64,000 nucleotides of DNA from assembly GCF_018324205.1 (NCBI RefSeq), contig NZ_AP023356.1, forward strand, positions 8,190,501 to 8,254,500, read 5' to 3'. This document shows positions 9,467 through 17,972 of this stretch, piece after piece. Made by a program: the position numbers and the translations under genes. The notes under the pieces were generated by a model that ran no database searches, had not been told where the DNA came from, and saw only the letters and a program-made list of their open reading frames with translations. This stretch comes from Actinoplanes ianthinogenes. Its GTDB lineage: Bacteria > Actinomycetota > Actinomycetes > Mycobacteriales > Micromonosporaceae. Positions within the stretch are counted from its first letter, which is position 1. Every line of letters begins with the position of its first letter.

Positions 9467-10906
9467 TCAGGCGTCGACCTCGGGGCGGCCCTCGGCGGCC
9501 CAGAGGGTGTGGAACGAGCCCTCCTTGTCGACGCGGCGGTACGTGTGTGCGCCGAAGAAGTCGCGCTGGCCCTGGATCAGGGCGGCCGGCAGGCGGGCGG
9601 CGCGCAGGCCGTCGTAATAGGCCAGGGCGGAGGCGAAGCCCGGCGCCGGGATGCCCTGCTGGGCGGCCGTGACCACGACGCGCCGCCAGGCGTCCTGGGC
9701 GCCGCTGACCGCGTCCAGGAAGTAGTCGTCGACCAGCAGCGTGGCCAGCTCCGGGTTCTTGTCGTACGCCTGCTTGATGAAGTCCAGGAACTTCGCCCGG
9801 ATGATGCAGCCGGCCCGCCAGATCTTGGCCATCGCGCCCGGGTCGATCGCCCAGCCGTACTCCTTGCTGGCCGCCTGGATCTGCTGGAAGCCTTGCGCGT
9901 ACGCGACGATCTTGGAGGCGAACAGCGCCTGCTCGACGTCGGCGCGCAGGTCGCCACCGGCGTGCGCGGACCCCGCCGACGGGCCCGGCAGACCGGCGTC
10001 GGCCGCCGCCTTGCGCACGTCCGCGCCACCGGACAGGGCGCGGGCGAACACCGACTCGGCGATGCCGCTGACCGGCACGCCCAGGTCCAGGGCGGCCTGC
10101 ACGGTCCAGCGGCCGGTGCCCTTCTGCTCGGCCTGGTCGGCCACGATGTCCACGAACGGCTTGCCGGTGGACGCGTCGACCTGCTTGAGCACCTCGGCGG
10201 TGATCTCGATCAGGTACGACCCGAGGCGGCCGGAGTTCCACTCGCCGAAGACGCCGGCGATCTCCTGCGGGGAGAGCCCGCCGACCTGGCGCAGCAGGTC
10301 GTACGCCTCGGCGATGAGCTGCATGTCGGCGTACTCGATGCCGTTGTGCACCATCTTGACGAAGTGGCCGGCGCCGTCCGGGCCGACGTGCACGCAGCAC
10401 GGCTCGCCGTCGACCTTGGCGGCGATGTCCTCCAGCAGCGGGCCGAGCGCGTCGTACGACTCCTTCGGCCCACCGGGCATGATGCTCGGGCCGTGCAGCG
10501 CGCCCTCCTCGCCGCCGGACACCCCGGCGCCGACGAAGTGCAGCCCCTTGGCCTTGAGCGCGGCCTCGCGGCGGCGGGTGTCCGCGTAGTGCGCGTTACC
10601 CGCGTCGATCAGCATGTCGCCCTCTTCGAGCAGCGGGGCGAACTCGTCGATCACGGCGTCGGTGGCCGGCCCGGCCTTCACCATGATCACCACGCGGCGG
10701 GGGCGCTCCAGGCTCGCCACGAACTGCTCGGCGGTCTCCGAGGGCAGGAAGGTGCCCTCGTGGCCGAACTCCTCGACCAGCTCCTTGGTCCGGCCGTAGG
10801 AGCGGTTGTGCAACGCCACGGTGTGCCCGTGCCGTGCAAAGTTGCGGGCCAGATTGCGGCCCATCACCGCAAGGCCGGTGACTCCGATCTGCGCCTTCTG
10901 CGACAT
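9467..10906 (-). CDS. gnd: 6-phosphogluconate dehydrogenase (decarboxylating)
   Basis: It oxidises and decarboxylates 6-phosphogluconate to ribulose 5-phosphate in the oxidative pentose phosphate pathway, yielding NADPH. The 479-residue length is that of the long, Gnd-type enzyme. It begins with the nucleotide-binding motif GVTGLAVMGRNLARNFA. It contains the catalytic block VGAGVSGGEEGALHGPSIMPGG split around residue 125-145, and HFVKMVHNGIEYADMQ with the catalytic lysine. The C-terminal HTLW region closes the substrate site. The ATG has GAGAGGA upstream. It is monocistronic and ends at a strong hairpin. Confidence 0.97.
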   Translation of the reverse strand: MSQKAQIGVTGLAVMGRNLARNFARHGHTVALHNRSYGRTKELVEEFGHEGTFLPSETAEQFVASLERPRRVVIMVKAGPATDAVIDEFAPLLEEGDMLIDAGNAHYADTRRREAALKAKGLHFVGAGVSGGEEGALHGPSIMPGGPKESYDALGPLLEDIAAKVDGEPCCVHVGPDGAGHFVKMVHNGIEYADMQLIAEAYDLLRQVGGLSPQEIAGVFGEWNSGRLGSYLIEITAEVLKQVDASTGKPFVDIVADQAEQKGTGRWTVQAALDLGVPVSGIAESVFARALSGGADVRKAAADAGLPGPSAGSAHAGGDLRADVEQALFASKIVAYAQGFQQIQAASKEYGWAIDPGAMAKIWRAGCIIRAKFLDFIKQAYDKNPELATLLVDDYFLDAVSGAQDAWRRVVVTAAQQGIPAPGFASALAYYDGLRAARLPAALIQGQRDFFGAHTYRRVDKEGSFHTLWAAEGRPEVDA

Positions 10907-11102
10907 CCCTACGTCCTCTCGTAACCGGCCCGTGACGGGCCCCGCGTTAATTTCTACGGGATCGGGCGGTCGGGAGTTCGACCACGTCCACGTGGTGAAC
11001 AGCTCAGCTCACCCATCTGCCCATACTGCCTGCCGGGCGATGTGGTGCGACACGCAAAGGGGCGGACGCGGCGTAGATCGGCGCGGCGGTACGCTTCCTG
11101 CC

Positions 11103-11141
11103 ATGCCCAACCGGACCGTGCCGTCATCCGGTCGGTGCTGA
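11103..11141 (+). CDS. possible 12-residue leader peptide ahead of the MazF-like gene
   Basis: A TACGCT hexamer at 11090-11095 is followed seven bases later by ATG, the spacing seen at several other leaderless starts here. The frame encodes MPNRTVPSSGRC and stops one base before the GTG of the toxin-like gene at 11143, so translation of the two could be coupled. It may equally be untranslated leader. It is too short for any family assignment. Confidence 0.3.
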   Translation: MPNRTVPSSGRC

Positions 11142-11142
11142 C

Positions 11143-11457
11143 GTGCGCCGGGGCGAGATCTGGACCATCGGCGACCGCTCGGATCTGCGTTACCGCGTGC
11201 TCGTGCTCTCCGCGGACAGTTACAACGAGCGGGACAACGCCTCGCCGTACTGCGCTCCGATCGTCCGCCAGCGGGGCGTGACCGAGCTGCCGCCGTACGC
11301 CGTCGCCCTCACCGAGCAGGACCCGATCACCGGCGTCGTGGTGGTGAACCGGATGCGCCGGCTGCCCGCCTCGGTCGGCGCCGAGCGGATCGGCATGGTG
11401 ACCGGCGCCAGCATGGCCCGGTTGGCCGAGGCCGTGCGGGATCTTTTCGAGCTGTGA
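11143..11457 (+). CDS. PemK/MazF-family toxin-like protein
   Basis: The 104-residue product begins MRRGEIWTIGDRSDLRYRVL, the typical RGEIW start of the MazF/PemK mRNA-endoribonuclease fold, and continues with RVLVLSADSYN and, near residue 64, PITGVVVVNRMRRLP. It starts at GTG 11143; no other start lies in frame nearby. No antitoxin gene is visible: upstream there is only a 12-codon ORF, and downstream 159 bp without a gene. Solitary MazF-like proteins are common in actinomycetes and may not act as toxins. The stretch 11458-11616 shows no clear feature apart from the ribosome-binding site of the next gene. Confidence 0.75.
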   Translation: MRRGEIWTIGDRSDLRYRVLVLSADSYNERDNASPYCAPIVRQRGVTELPPYAVALTEQDPITGVVVVNRMRRLPASVGAERIGMVTGASMARLAEAVRDLFEL

Positions 11458-11616
11458 CCTCCGATCAAGCCTGACCAGCCCCCGAAAGCCTTACGCCCGA
11501 CCGGGTGACCTGTGCGTCGATGCGCGCAGGCAGCGCGACAGCCCGGATGATCGGGGGATGTGATCGCCCGCGCGCTGGCGTAACAAAGAGGCCAGAGACG
11601 ACGGGGAGGTCGGTCG

Positions 11617-13026
11617 GTGGGTGGTCAGGCGTCCGCGCAGGCGTTGAGCGATCGATGGCACGCCCCCGGCGCTGCGGTCGATCAGGCGGCCGGTCTGCTC
11701 GCCGGGCGAGCCCGGTGCCGGGTCGCCGACGCCTATCGGCACCTGATGCGGATCGCGGCTGAACAGCGCCGGGATCCGGCCGCGGTGGCGGCCCGGATGA
11801 TCGGGCTGCTGGACACCGGCGAGGGCCCCGGGCTGATCGACGCGGCCACCGACCGGCTCGCCGACGTGGAGAGCCTCGCCAATCTCGGCTGGGGCGAGTG
11901 GAACCTGGTCACCGGGGAGGTCTACTGGTCACCCCAGGTGTACCGGATCTACCAGCGCGATCCGGGGCTCGGCCCGCTCACCCCCGCCGAGGGCCGGCGG
12001 CTGGCGGTGGGTGGCGAGCACTCGCTGCGCGAGGCGGCGCTCGACGCGGCGCGCGGATCGGATCGCATCGAGCTGCTGACCCGGGTCCGGATCGCCGGCC
12101 GGGTCCGGCGGTTGCGGACCATCGCGGAGACCGTCCGGGACGACGACGGGCGCCCGATCCGCCTGTTCGGCGTCATCCAGGACGTCACCGAGCAGCAGGT
12201 CAGCGCCCAGCAGCTGGCGAAGGTGGAACACGAGCTGGACGAGCAGCGCCGGGCCGCCGACGCCGAGCACGACCTGGCGCTGCGACTCCAGGAGATCATC
12301 CTGCCGATCCCGGACGAGCCGATCGAGCTGCCCGGGCTCAAGGCCGCGGTCCGCTACCTGCCGGCCGGGCAGGACTCGATGGTCGGCGGCGACTGGTACC
12401 ACGCGGCCGCCCTGCGCGACGGGACCGTGCTGCTCGCGGTCGGCGACGTCACCGGGCACGGCACCCAGGCGGCCAGCAACATGGCCCAGCTGCGGCACGC
12501 CCTGCGCGCGCTGACCGTGGTGGACAGCGACCCGGCCACCCTGCTCGGGCACCTCAACCGGCTCACCTGCGAGCTGGAGCGGGAGTCGCCGGAGCTGGCC
12601 GCGACCACGGTGATCGCGCGCTTCGACCCGGGCCGGCAGCAGCTGACCTGGGCACAGGCCGGGCATCCGCCGCCGCTGCTGTGCCGGGCCGGGCGCACCG
12701 CGCCGCTGGCGCGTCCCGCCGGGCCGATGCTCGGGGTGATGGAGGACGCCCGGTACGCCACCGCGGTCACCGACTTCCACCCCGGCGACGTGCTGCTGCT
12801 GTACACCGACGGCCTGGTGGAATATCGCGGGCAGTGCCTGGACGCCGGCCTGGACGCGGTGATCGGCGCGGTCGACGCCGCGGTCCGCGCCGCCCCGCAG
12901 CAGCCGCTCGCCGAGCTGGTCGGCCGGCTGCGCCGGGCCAATCCGGACGACGACACCTGCATCCTGGCGGTCCGCCCGTCCACCGGACACACCCGCGACC
13001 TGCGGCACCTGATGAGCCGCGGCTAG
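11617..13026 (+). CDS. ANTAR-PAS-PP2C (SpoIIE-type) serine phosphatase
   Basis: The 469-residue protein combines three domains. An ANTAR-like helical segment at 20-62 (AVDQAAGLLAGR and AYRHLMRIAAEQ) comes first. A PAS domain follows at about 85-190 (LGWGEWNLVTGEVYWS and GVIQDVTEQQ). After a coiled linker comes a PP2C/SpoIIE phosphatase at 230-455, with MVGGDWYHAA, AVGDVTGHGTQAA, AGHPPPLL, LLLYTDGLVE and DDDTCILAV. Metal-binding aspartates are present. Such phosphatases usually act on anti-anti-sigma factors. ANTAR normally binds RNA and is usually C-terminal, so its N-terminal place is unusual. The start is a GTG with GGGGAGG upstream. The gene precedes glnX by 67 bp in the same direction and may be co-transcribed. 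Confidence 0.9.
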   Translation: MGGQASAQALSDRWHAPGAAVDQAAGLLAGRARCRVADAYRHLMRIAAEQRRDPAAVAARMIGLLDTGEGPGLIDAATDRLADVESLANLGWGEWNLVTGEVYWSPQVYRIYQRDPGLGPLTPAEGRRLAVGGEHSLREAALDAARGSDRIELLTRVRIAGRVRRLRTIAETVRDDDGRPIRLFGVIQDVTEQQVSAQQLAKVEHELDEQRRAADAEHDLALRLQEIILPIPDEPIELPGLKAAVRYLPAGQDSMVGGDWYHAAALRDGTVLLAVGDVTGHGTQAASNMAQLRHALRALTVVDSDPATLLGHLNRLTCELERESPELAATTVIARFDPGRQQLTWAQAGHPPPLLCRAGRTAPLARPAGPMLGVMEDARYATAVTDFHPGDVLLLYTDGLVEYRGQCLDAGLDAVIGAVDAAVRAAPQQPLAELVGRLRRANPDDDTCILAVRPSTGHTRDLRHLMSRG

Positions 13027-13093
13027 TCACGGATCGCGTTGCCGGCGCCCCGTACTGTCATCGGCAGTCGTCTGTGAACTCGGGGGGTGGGCG

Positions 13094-14347
13094 TTGCCGA
13101 CAGTCCTGCGCCGTCTCGCCACGCCGGATCTGTACCGCCTGATGGCGATCACGCTGATCGTGCTCGGCGTCGGTCTGGGTGGCAGCGCGCTCGCCACCGT
13201 GCACCACCGCGCCACGCTGACCGAGGACATCACCACGGTGAGCGGGCCGCTGAGCGTCGGCGCCCAGGAGCTGTACCGGTCGCTGTCCGACGCCGACGCC
13301 ACCGCGGCCACCGCGTTCCTGAGCAACGGCGCCGAGCGCAACGACCTGCGCCAGCGGTATCTGGACGACCTGGCCCGGGCGAGCGCGGCGCTGACCGTCG
13401 CCACCCGCGACGCCGACGACGCGGACGCGGCCCGGCTCGCGGTGCTCACCGCCCAGCTGCCGGTCTACACCGGACTGGTCGAGACGGCCAGGTCGTACAA
13501 CCGGCTCGGCACCCCGCTGGGCGGGGCCTATCTGCGGGAGGCGTCCGGGCTGATGCGGCAGACGCTGCTGCCGCAGGCCCAGGGGCTGTTCGCGTCGGCG
13601 CAGGACCGGGTGGACGACGCGCAGCGCGACGCCGTCGGCTTCCCCTGGCCGGTGCTCTCGCTCGGCCTGCTCACCCTGGCCGGGCTGATCCTCGCCCAGT
13701 CGACGCTCGCCCGCCGGACCAACCGGGTGTTCAACCTCGGCCTGGTCGCCGCCAGCCTGGTCGCGCTGATCGTGCTGGCCTGGTCGGCCACCGCGCTGAG
13801 TGCCGCCGCGAGCCGGGTGGACGCCGGCCGGGGCGAGGGCTCGGCGCTGGTCTCGGCGCTCGCCGACGGCCGCCGGCTGGCCCTGCAGGCCCGCGCCGAC
13901 GAGGCGCTCACGCTGATCGCCCGGGGCAGCGGCGCCGCGTTCGAGAAGGACTACGTCGCGGTGATGGCCGATCTGGACCGGGTGCTCGGCGCCGCCGCCG
14001 CGCACGCCCCGGCCGCCGACCGGCAGCTCATCCAGCAGGCGCGCGAGCACGCCGACCGCTGGTCCGACATGCACCGCAACCTGCGCGAGCTGGACGACCG
14101 GGGTGATTACCTGGGCGCGGTGGCGCAGGCGACGGCGACCGGCAAGGGCGACCTGCCGGCCGTCTTCGGCCAGCTCGACAGCGCGGTGAGCACCGCCCTG
14201 GCCACCGCGAACGACCGGGTGGACCGGCAGGCCGGGCAGGGCGGCTCGGCCCTGACCGGTCTGGAGATCGCCCTGTTGCTGCTCACCGGTGGCCTGGTCG
14301 CCGCGGTGATCCTCGGTTTCCGGCCCCGGCTCAAGGAGTACCGATGA
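13094..14347 (+). CDS. glnX: GlnX-like four-span membrane sensor protein
   Basis: The 417-residue protein has one N-terminal transmembrane segment (residues 17-37), an extracytoplasmic helical region, a transmembrane pair near 178-228, a second helical region and a C-terminal span near 385-405. This four-span plan, and the four-base overlap with a GlnH-type lipoprotein gene, match GlnX of the mycobacterial/corynebacterial glnX-glnH-pknG locus. There GlnX relays amino-acid binding by GlnH across the membrane to kinase PknG. No pknG follows here. The start is taken as TTG after GGGGGGTGGG; an ATG at 13142 would cut into the first transmembrane segment. The assignment rests on architecture and context. 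Confidence 0.7.
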   Translation: MPTVLRRLATPDLYRLMAITLIVLGVGLGGSALATVHHRATLTEDITTVSGPLSVGAQELYRSLSDADATAATAFLSNGAERNDLRQRYLDDLARASAALTVATRDADDADAARLAVLTAQLPVYTGLVETARSYNRLGTPLGGAYLREASGLMRQTLLPQAQGLFASAQDRVDDAQRDAVGFPWPVLSLGLLTLAGLILAQSTLARRTNRVFNLGLVAASLVALIVLAWSATALSAAASRVDAGRGEGSALVSALADGRRLALQARADEALTLIARGSGAAFEKDYVAVMADLDRVLGAAAAHAPAADRQLIQQAREHADRWSDMHRNLRELDDRGDYLGAVAQATATGKGDLPAVFGQLDSAVSTALATANDRVDRQAGQGGSALTGLEIALLLLTGGLVAAVILGFRPRLKEYR

Positions 14348-15324
14348 AGCGAGTCGTCGCCACCGTCGCCCTGCTGGCCCTGCTCACGCCGCTCGCCGCG
14401 TGCGGCTCGGAGGCCACCGCGCCGCACTCCGCCGAGGGCGTCCGGGCGGCCCTGCCGCTGCCGGAGAACGTGCAGGACCCGGCCGAGATCCCGAGCGCCC
14501 GGCCGGCCCCGGACTGCGACCCCCGGGCCAGCCTGCGCCCGGCCGGCGCGCTGCCGGCTCCCGGGCGGATGCCGGCCGGCTCGACGATGGCCAAGATCGT
14601 CGCGCGGGGCCGGCTGATCGTCGGCATCGACCAGAACGCGTATCTGTTCGGGTACCGCGACCCGAACACCGGCGACCTGGTCGGCTTCGAGATCGAGATC
14701 GCGCGGGCGATGGCCCAGGCGCTCTTCGGCGACGCCAAGAAGATCCAGTTCCTGGCGATCACCACGGCCGACCGGATCCCGGTGCTCCAGAGCGGCAAGG
14801 CCGACATGGTGGTCCGGACCATGTCGATGACCTGCGAGCGCTGGCAGCAGGTGTCGTTCTCCACCGAGTACCTGACGTCGCACCAGCGGCTGCTGGTCCG
14901 CAAGGGCTCCGGGATCAGGGAGTTCACCGACCTGGGCGGCCGCAAGGTCTGCGCCACCCGAGGCAGCACCAGCATCGTCACCATCGCGGAGCAGCCGTCC
15001 AAGCCGATCCCGGTGGCCACCGACAGCACCCTGGACTGTCTGGTCATGCTCCAGCAGGGCCAGGTGGACGCGGTCTCCACCATCGACGTGCTGCTGGCCG
15101 GGCTGGCCGCACAGGACCCGAGCACCGAGGTGGTGGGCAGGTTCTCCACCAACGAGCCGTCCGGGATCGGCATCGCGAAGAACTCGCCCGACCTGGTCCG
15201 CTTCAGCAACGCCGTGCTCGACAAGATGCGCTCCGACGGCTCCTGGACGGCGATCTACAACCGCTGGCTGCGAGGCCCGCTCGGTGCGGCCCCGGCGCCG
15301 CCGGCCCCGGTCTATCGCGACTGA
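14344..15324 (+). CDS. glnH: GlnH-like amino-acid-binding lipoprotein
   Basis: A signal peptide ends in the lipobox LTPLAAC, with the lipidated cysteine at residue 20. A proline-rich linker then contains CDPRASLRP, as in mycobacterial GlnH. A family-3 solute-binding fold occupies about 75-315 (RGRLIVGIDQNAYLFGYRD, GFEIEIARAMA, MVVRTMSMTCERW, GGRKVCATRGSTS, DGSWTAIYNRWL). The family binds aspartate, glutamate or glutamine. No ABC permease or ATPase is adjacent, so a sensory role with GlnX is more likely than uptake. The ATG overlaps the glnX stop (ATGA), with AAGGAG just upstream. The last 13 bp overlap the convergent MFS gene. Confidence 0.88.
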   Translation: MKRVVATVALLALLTPLAACGSEATAPHSAEGVRAALPLPENVQDPAEIPSARPAPDCDPRASLRPAGALPAPGRMPAGSTMAKIVARGRLIVGIDQNAYLFGYRDPNTGDLVGFEIEIARAMAQALFGDAKKIQFLAITTADRIPVLQSGKADMVVRTMSMTCERWQQVSFSTEYLTSHQRLLVRKGSGIREFTDLGGRKVCATRGSTSIVTIAEQPSKPIPVATDSTLDCLVMLQQGQVDAVSTIDVLLAGLAAQDPSTEVVGRFSTNEPSGIGIAKNSPDLVRFSNAVLDKMRSDGSWTAIYNRWLRGPLGAAPAPPAPVYRD

Positions 15325-16778
15325 CCGCTCTCCGTGGCCACCGTCTGGGGCTCGGTGGCGGGTGCGGGCGCCGGCTCGGCGGAGCGCAGCCGGGTCGCGA
15401 GCAGGGCGGCCAGGGCCATCAGGACCGCGGCCACCCCGAAGACGGTGTCCACCCCGGCCGTCAGCGCCTCCGGCGCCGCCGCCGCACCGGCGACCGTCAG
15501 CCCACCGCTGCGGGCCGCGACGACCGTGGCCAGCAGCGAGCCGAACGCGGCCGCCCCGATCGCCCCGCCCAGCGACTGGAAGAACCGGATCCCGGTGGTG
15601 GCCGCCCCGAGCTGGTGCCGCGGCGCGTTCCGCTGCACCGCGACGATCAGCTTGCCGAGCAGCTGGCCGAACCCGATGCCGAGCAGCGTCAGCTCGGCCC
15701 GGATGAGCCACAGTGACGTGTCGGCCCGGGTCAGGGCGAGCGCGCCCAGGGCCAGCGCGGCGCAGCTGGTGCCGATCACGAGGGTGGTGCGCAGCGACGT
15801 GGTGAACCGGGCGAACGCGATGCCGGACAGCGCGATCCCGGCTGCCAGGAACGCCGGGTAGGTGCCCGCCGCGCCGGCGCTGATCCCGCGCCCGACCTGG
15901 AGATACACCATCAGGTAGACCATCACGCCGACCAGTGCCACGCCGACCAGCGCCTGGATCACGAAGCTGTCCCGGACGGCCGGGATGCGGAACAGGCCGG
16001 GCGGCAGGACGGGGTCCGGGCTGCGCCGCTGCCACCACAGGAATGCGACCAGGCAGGCGACCGCGACGGCGGCCAGGCCGAGGATCACGGCGGACGACCA
16101 CGGGTAGCGGTCGCCGCCCCAGTCGCAGACCAGCAGCAGGGCCGCGGCGAACCCGCCGACCAGCCCGGCGCCGAGCAGGTCGACGTGGGTGCTCGCGCCG
16201 TGCCGGGGCAGCCGCAGCACGATCAGGGCGCCGGTCACGATCAGGGCGCCCAGCGGCACGTTGACGTAGAAGATCCAGCGCCAGTCGCCGTGGTCGGCGA
16301 ACCAGCCGCCGATCAGCGGGCCGATCGCCATGCCGAAGCCGCCGACCAGGCCGGCCACGCCGCTCGGCCCGGACCGGTCGCCGGGCTCGCGCAGGTGCGC
16401 CATCACCACCATGGAGACGCTCATCAGGCCGCCCGCGCCCAGGCCCTGCACCGCCCGGAACGCGATCAGCTGCCCCATCGTCTGTGCCGTCCCGCAGAGC
16501 ACCGAGCCGAGCAGGAACAGCAGCACGGTGCCGACGAAGACCCGGGCCGGACCCCAGACGTCGCACAGCCGCCCGTAAAGGGGCAGCGCCACCGTGGCGG
16601 CCAGGGTGAACGCGGCGACCAGCCAGGCCACGTGGTCGACGCCGTGCAGCGGGTCGAGGTCCCGGACGATCGGGACGATCGCCGCGGAGACGATGTTCTG
16701 ATCCAGGATCGCCAGGACGATCGTCAACAGGCACAGGATCATGCCGATCCCGCGCTCCACTCTGCTCATCGAGGTCAT
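15312..16778 (-). CDS. DHA2/EmrB-type MFS drug efflux transporter
   Basis: The 488-residue protein shows about 14 hydrophobic segments. It has the MFS motif A LYGRLCDVWGPARV between spans 2 and 3, and a motif C-like GGFGMAIGPLIGGWFADHG in span 5, followed by RWIFYVNVPLG, all typical of the 14-span drug:H+ antiporters of the QacA/EmrB group. It is divergent from a TetR gene, with a TTGGTCA/TGACCAA palindrome in the shared promoter, so it is presumably the pump that regulator represses. The ATG at 16778 was chosen; a second in-frame ATG at 16769 has no better ribosome-binding site. The substrate is unknown. Confidence 0.9.
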   Translation of the reverse strand: MTSMSRVERGIGMILCLLTIVLAILDQNIVSAAIVPIVRDLDPLHGVDHVAWLVAAFTLAATVALPLYGRLCDVWGPARVFVGTVLLFLLGSVLCGTAQTMGQLIAFRAVQGLGAGGLMSVSMVVMAHLREPGDRSGPSGVAGLVGGFGMAIGPLIGGWFADHGDWRWIFYVNVPLGALIVTGALIVLRLPRHGASTHVDLLGAGLVGGFAAALLLVCDWGGDRYPWSSAVILGLAAVAVACLVAFLWWQRRSPDPVLPPGLFRIPAVRDSFVIQALVGVALVGVMVYLMVYLQVGRGISAGAAGTYPAFLAAGIALSGIAFARFTTSLRTTLVIGTSCAALALGALALTRADTSLWLIRAELTLLGIGFGQLLGKLIVAVQRNAPRHQLGAATTGIRFFQSLGGAIGAAAFGSLLATVVAARSGGLTVAGAAAAPEALTAGVDTVFGVAAVLMALAALLATRLRSAEPAPAPATEPQTVATESGQSR

Positions 16779-16806
16779 GCTGCGACCGTACGGAAGAATT
16801 TTGGTC

Positions 16807-16832
16807 TTGGTCAAGGTTTTGTCTGTGACCAA
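16807..16832. promoter_or_regulatory. inverted-repeat operator between MFS and TetR genes
   Basis: TTGGTCA (16807-16813) and TGACCAA (16826-16832) are perfect inverted arms with a 12-bp centre. The site lies between the divergent starts (16778 and 16857) and is a likely binding site for the TetR protein. A TAAAGT hexamer at 16845-16850 lies six bases before the regulator's ATG, which suggests a leaderless transcript. Confidence 0.65.
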
Positions 16833-16856
16833 ATTTGACTCTGGTAAAGTTCGGGC

Positions 16857-17495
16857 ATGGACGTCGGCCTTCGGGAACGCAAGAAGCTGGAGACCCGCCG
16901 GGTGCTCTGGGAGACCGCCATCGAGCTGTTCGTCGAGCGCGGCTTCGACAACGTGGCGATGGCCGAGATCGCGGCCGCGGCCAATGTCTCCAAGACCACC
17001 GTCTTCAACTACTTCGGCAGCAAGGAGGACCTGGTCCTGGGCCCGGCCGAGGAGCACCTCGACGAGCCGGCCCGGGTGGTTCGCGAGCGTGCCCCCGGCG
17101 AGTCGCCGATCGCGGCGCTGCGCCGGCATTTCCTGGCCGCGCTCGCCGAGCGGGACGCCGCCACCGGGCTCAGCGACCAGCCCAACGTGCTCCGGGTGCA
17201 GGGCCTGATCACCGGCACCCCGGCGCTGCTGTCGCGGCTCTACACCGGAGCCGCGCGCGGCCAGCAGCTGCTCGCGGCCGAGCTGGCGACGCTCGTCGAC
17301 GCGCCCACCGCCCGGCTCGCCGCCGCCCAGATCGCCGCCACCCGCATGGTGCTGACGATGGAGAACCGGGACCGGATCCTGGCCGGCGAGTCCGCCGACG
17401 CGGTGTACCCGGAGGCGGCGGCCCGGGCCGCGCTCGCCTTCGACCTGCTCGACGGCGGGTTAGCGGTGCTCTTTCATCAGGTGGACCAGGGTTAG
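16857..17495 (+). CDS. TetR/AcrR-family repressor, likely of the divergent MFS pump
   Basis: The N-terminal helix-turn-helix domain spans residues 10-55 (TAIELFVERGFDNVAMAEIA, then NVSKTTVFNYFGSKEDL) and is followed by a helical ligand-binding domain, 212 residues in all. It is divergent from the MFS exporter with a palindrome between them. There is no ribosome-binding site, but a TAAAGT -10-like hexamer is placed for a leaderless ATG. The 3' end overlaps the convergent GNAT gene by 36 bp. Confidence 0.9.
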   Translation: MDVGLRERKKLETRRVLWETAIELFVERGFDNVAMAEIAAAANVSKTTVFNYFGSKEDLVLGPAEEHLDEPARVVRERAPGESPIAALRRHFLAALAERDAATGLSDQPNVLRVQGLITGTPALLSRLYTGAARGQQLLAAELATLVDAPTARLAAAQIAATRMVLTMENRDRILAGESADAVYPEAAARAALAFDLLDGGLAVLFHQVDQG

Positions 17496-17927
17496 GTCGG
17501 GGCGGACCTGCTCGCGGTGCGTCTCGGCGTAACCGCAGCGTTCGTACAGCCGGATGTTGCCGCTGCTCAGGTGGCCGGTGAACAGGGCGAACCACTCGGC
17601 CTCGCCGTGGGCGGCGGCCTCGATCGCGGCGAGCAGCCGGGTGCCGATGCCGCGGCCCTGCTGGTCCGGGGCGACGACCAGGCGGCCGATGCGCAGCACC
17701 GGGCCGTCCAGCCGGCCGCGGGCCGCGCCGACGATCCGCGCGCCGAGAGTGGCCTTCACCGCGAGGTCGCCGGTCAGCTCGGCGGTCAGCTCGTCCAGGG
17801 TCTGCACCAGGGCCGGCAGGTGCGGATCGTCGTAGAGCTGGGCCTCGACGACGTAGGCGGCTCGCTGGAGGGTGAGGATCTCGCCGGCGTCGGCCGGTCC
17901 CGCCGGGCCGATCACGATCTCATCCAT
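17460..17927 (-). CDS. GNAT-family N-acetyltransferase
   Basis: The 155-residue protein begins MDEIVIGPAGPADAGEILTL. It carries the acetyl-CoA loop GRLVVAPDQQGRGIGTRLL (the Q/RxxGxG/A motif as QQGRGIG) near 85-105 and a C-terminal NIRLYERCGYAETH strand-helix typical of Rim-type GNATs. The substrate is unknown. The ATG chosen gives the normal family start. It shares a short divergent region with the Nudix gene and overlaps tetR at its 3' end. Confidence 0.88.
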   Translation of the reverse strand: MDEIVIGPAGPADAGEILTLQRAAYVVEAQLYDDPHLPALVQTLDELTAELTGDLAVKATLGARIVGAARGRLDGPVLRIGRLVVAPDQQGRGIGTRLLAAIEAAAHGEAEWFALFTGHLSSGNIRLYERCGYAETHREQVRPDLTLVHLMKEHR

Positions 17928-17972
17928 GCGCCCATGATCCTCCGCGCCGGGGCGTTTGACAGGATGTCCGGT

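Noticed and set aside
8953..10924. Plus-strand frame through the G-rich array and across gnd
   Set aside because: It consists of G/R-rich repeat translation followed by antisense of gnd and lacks any family motif.
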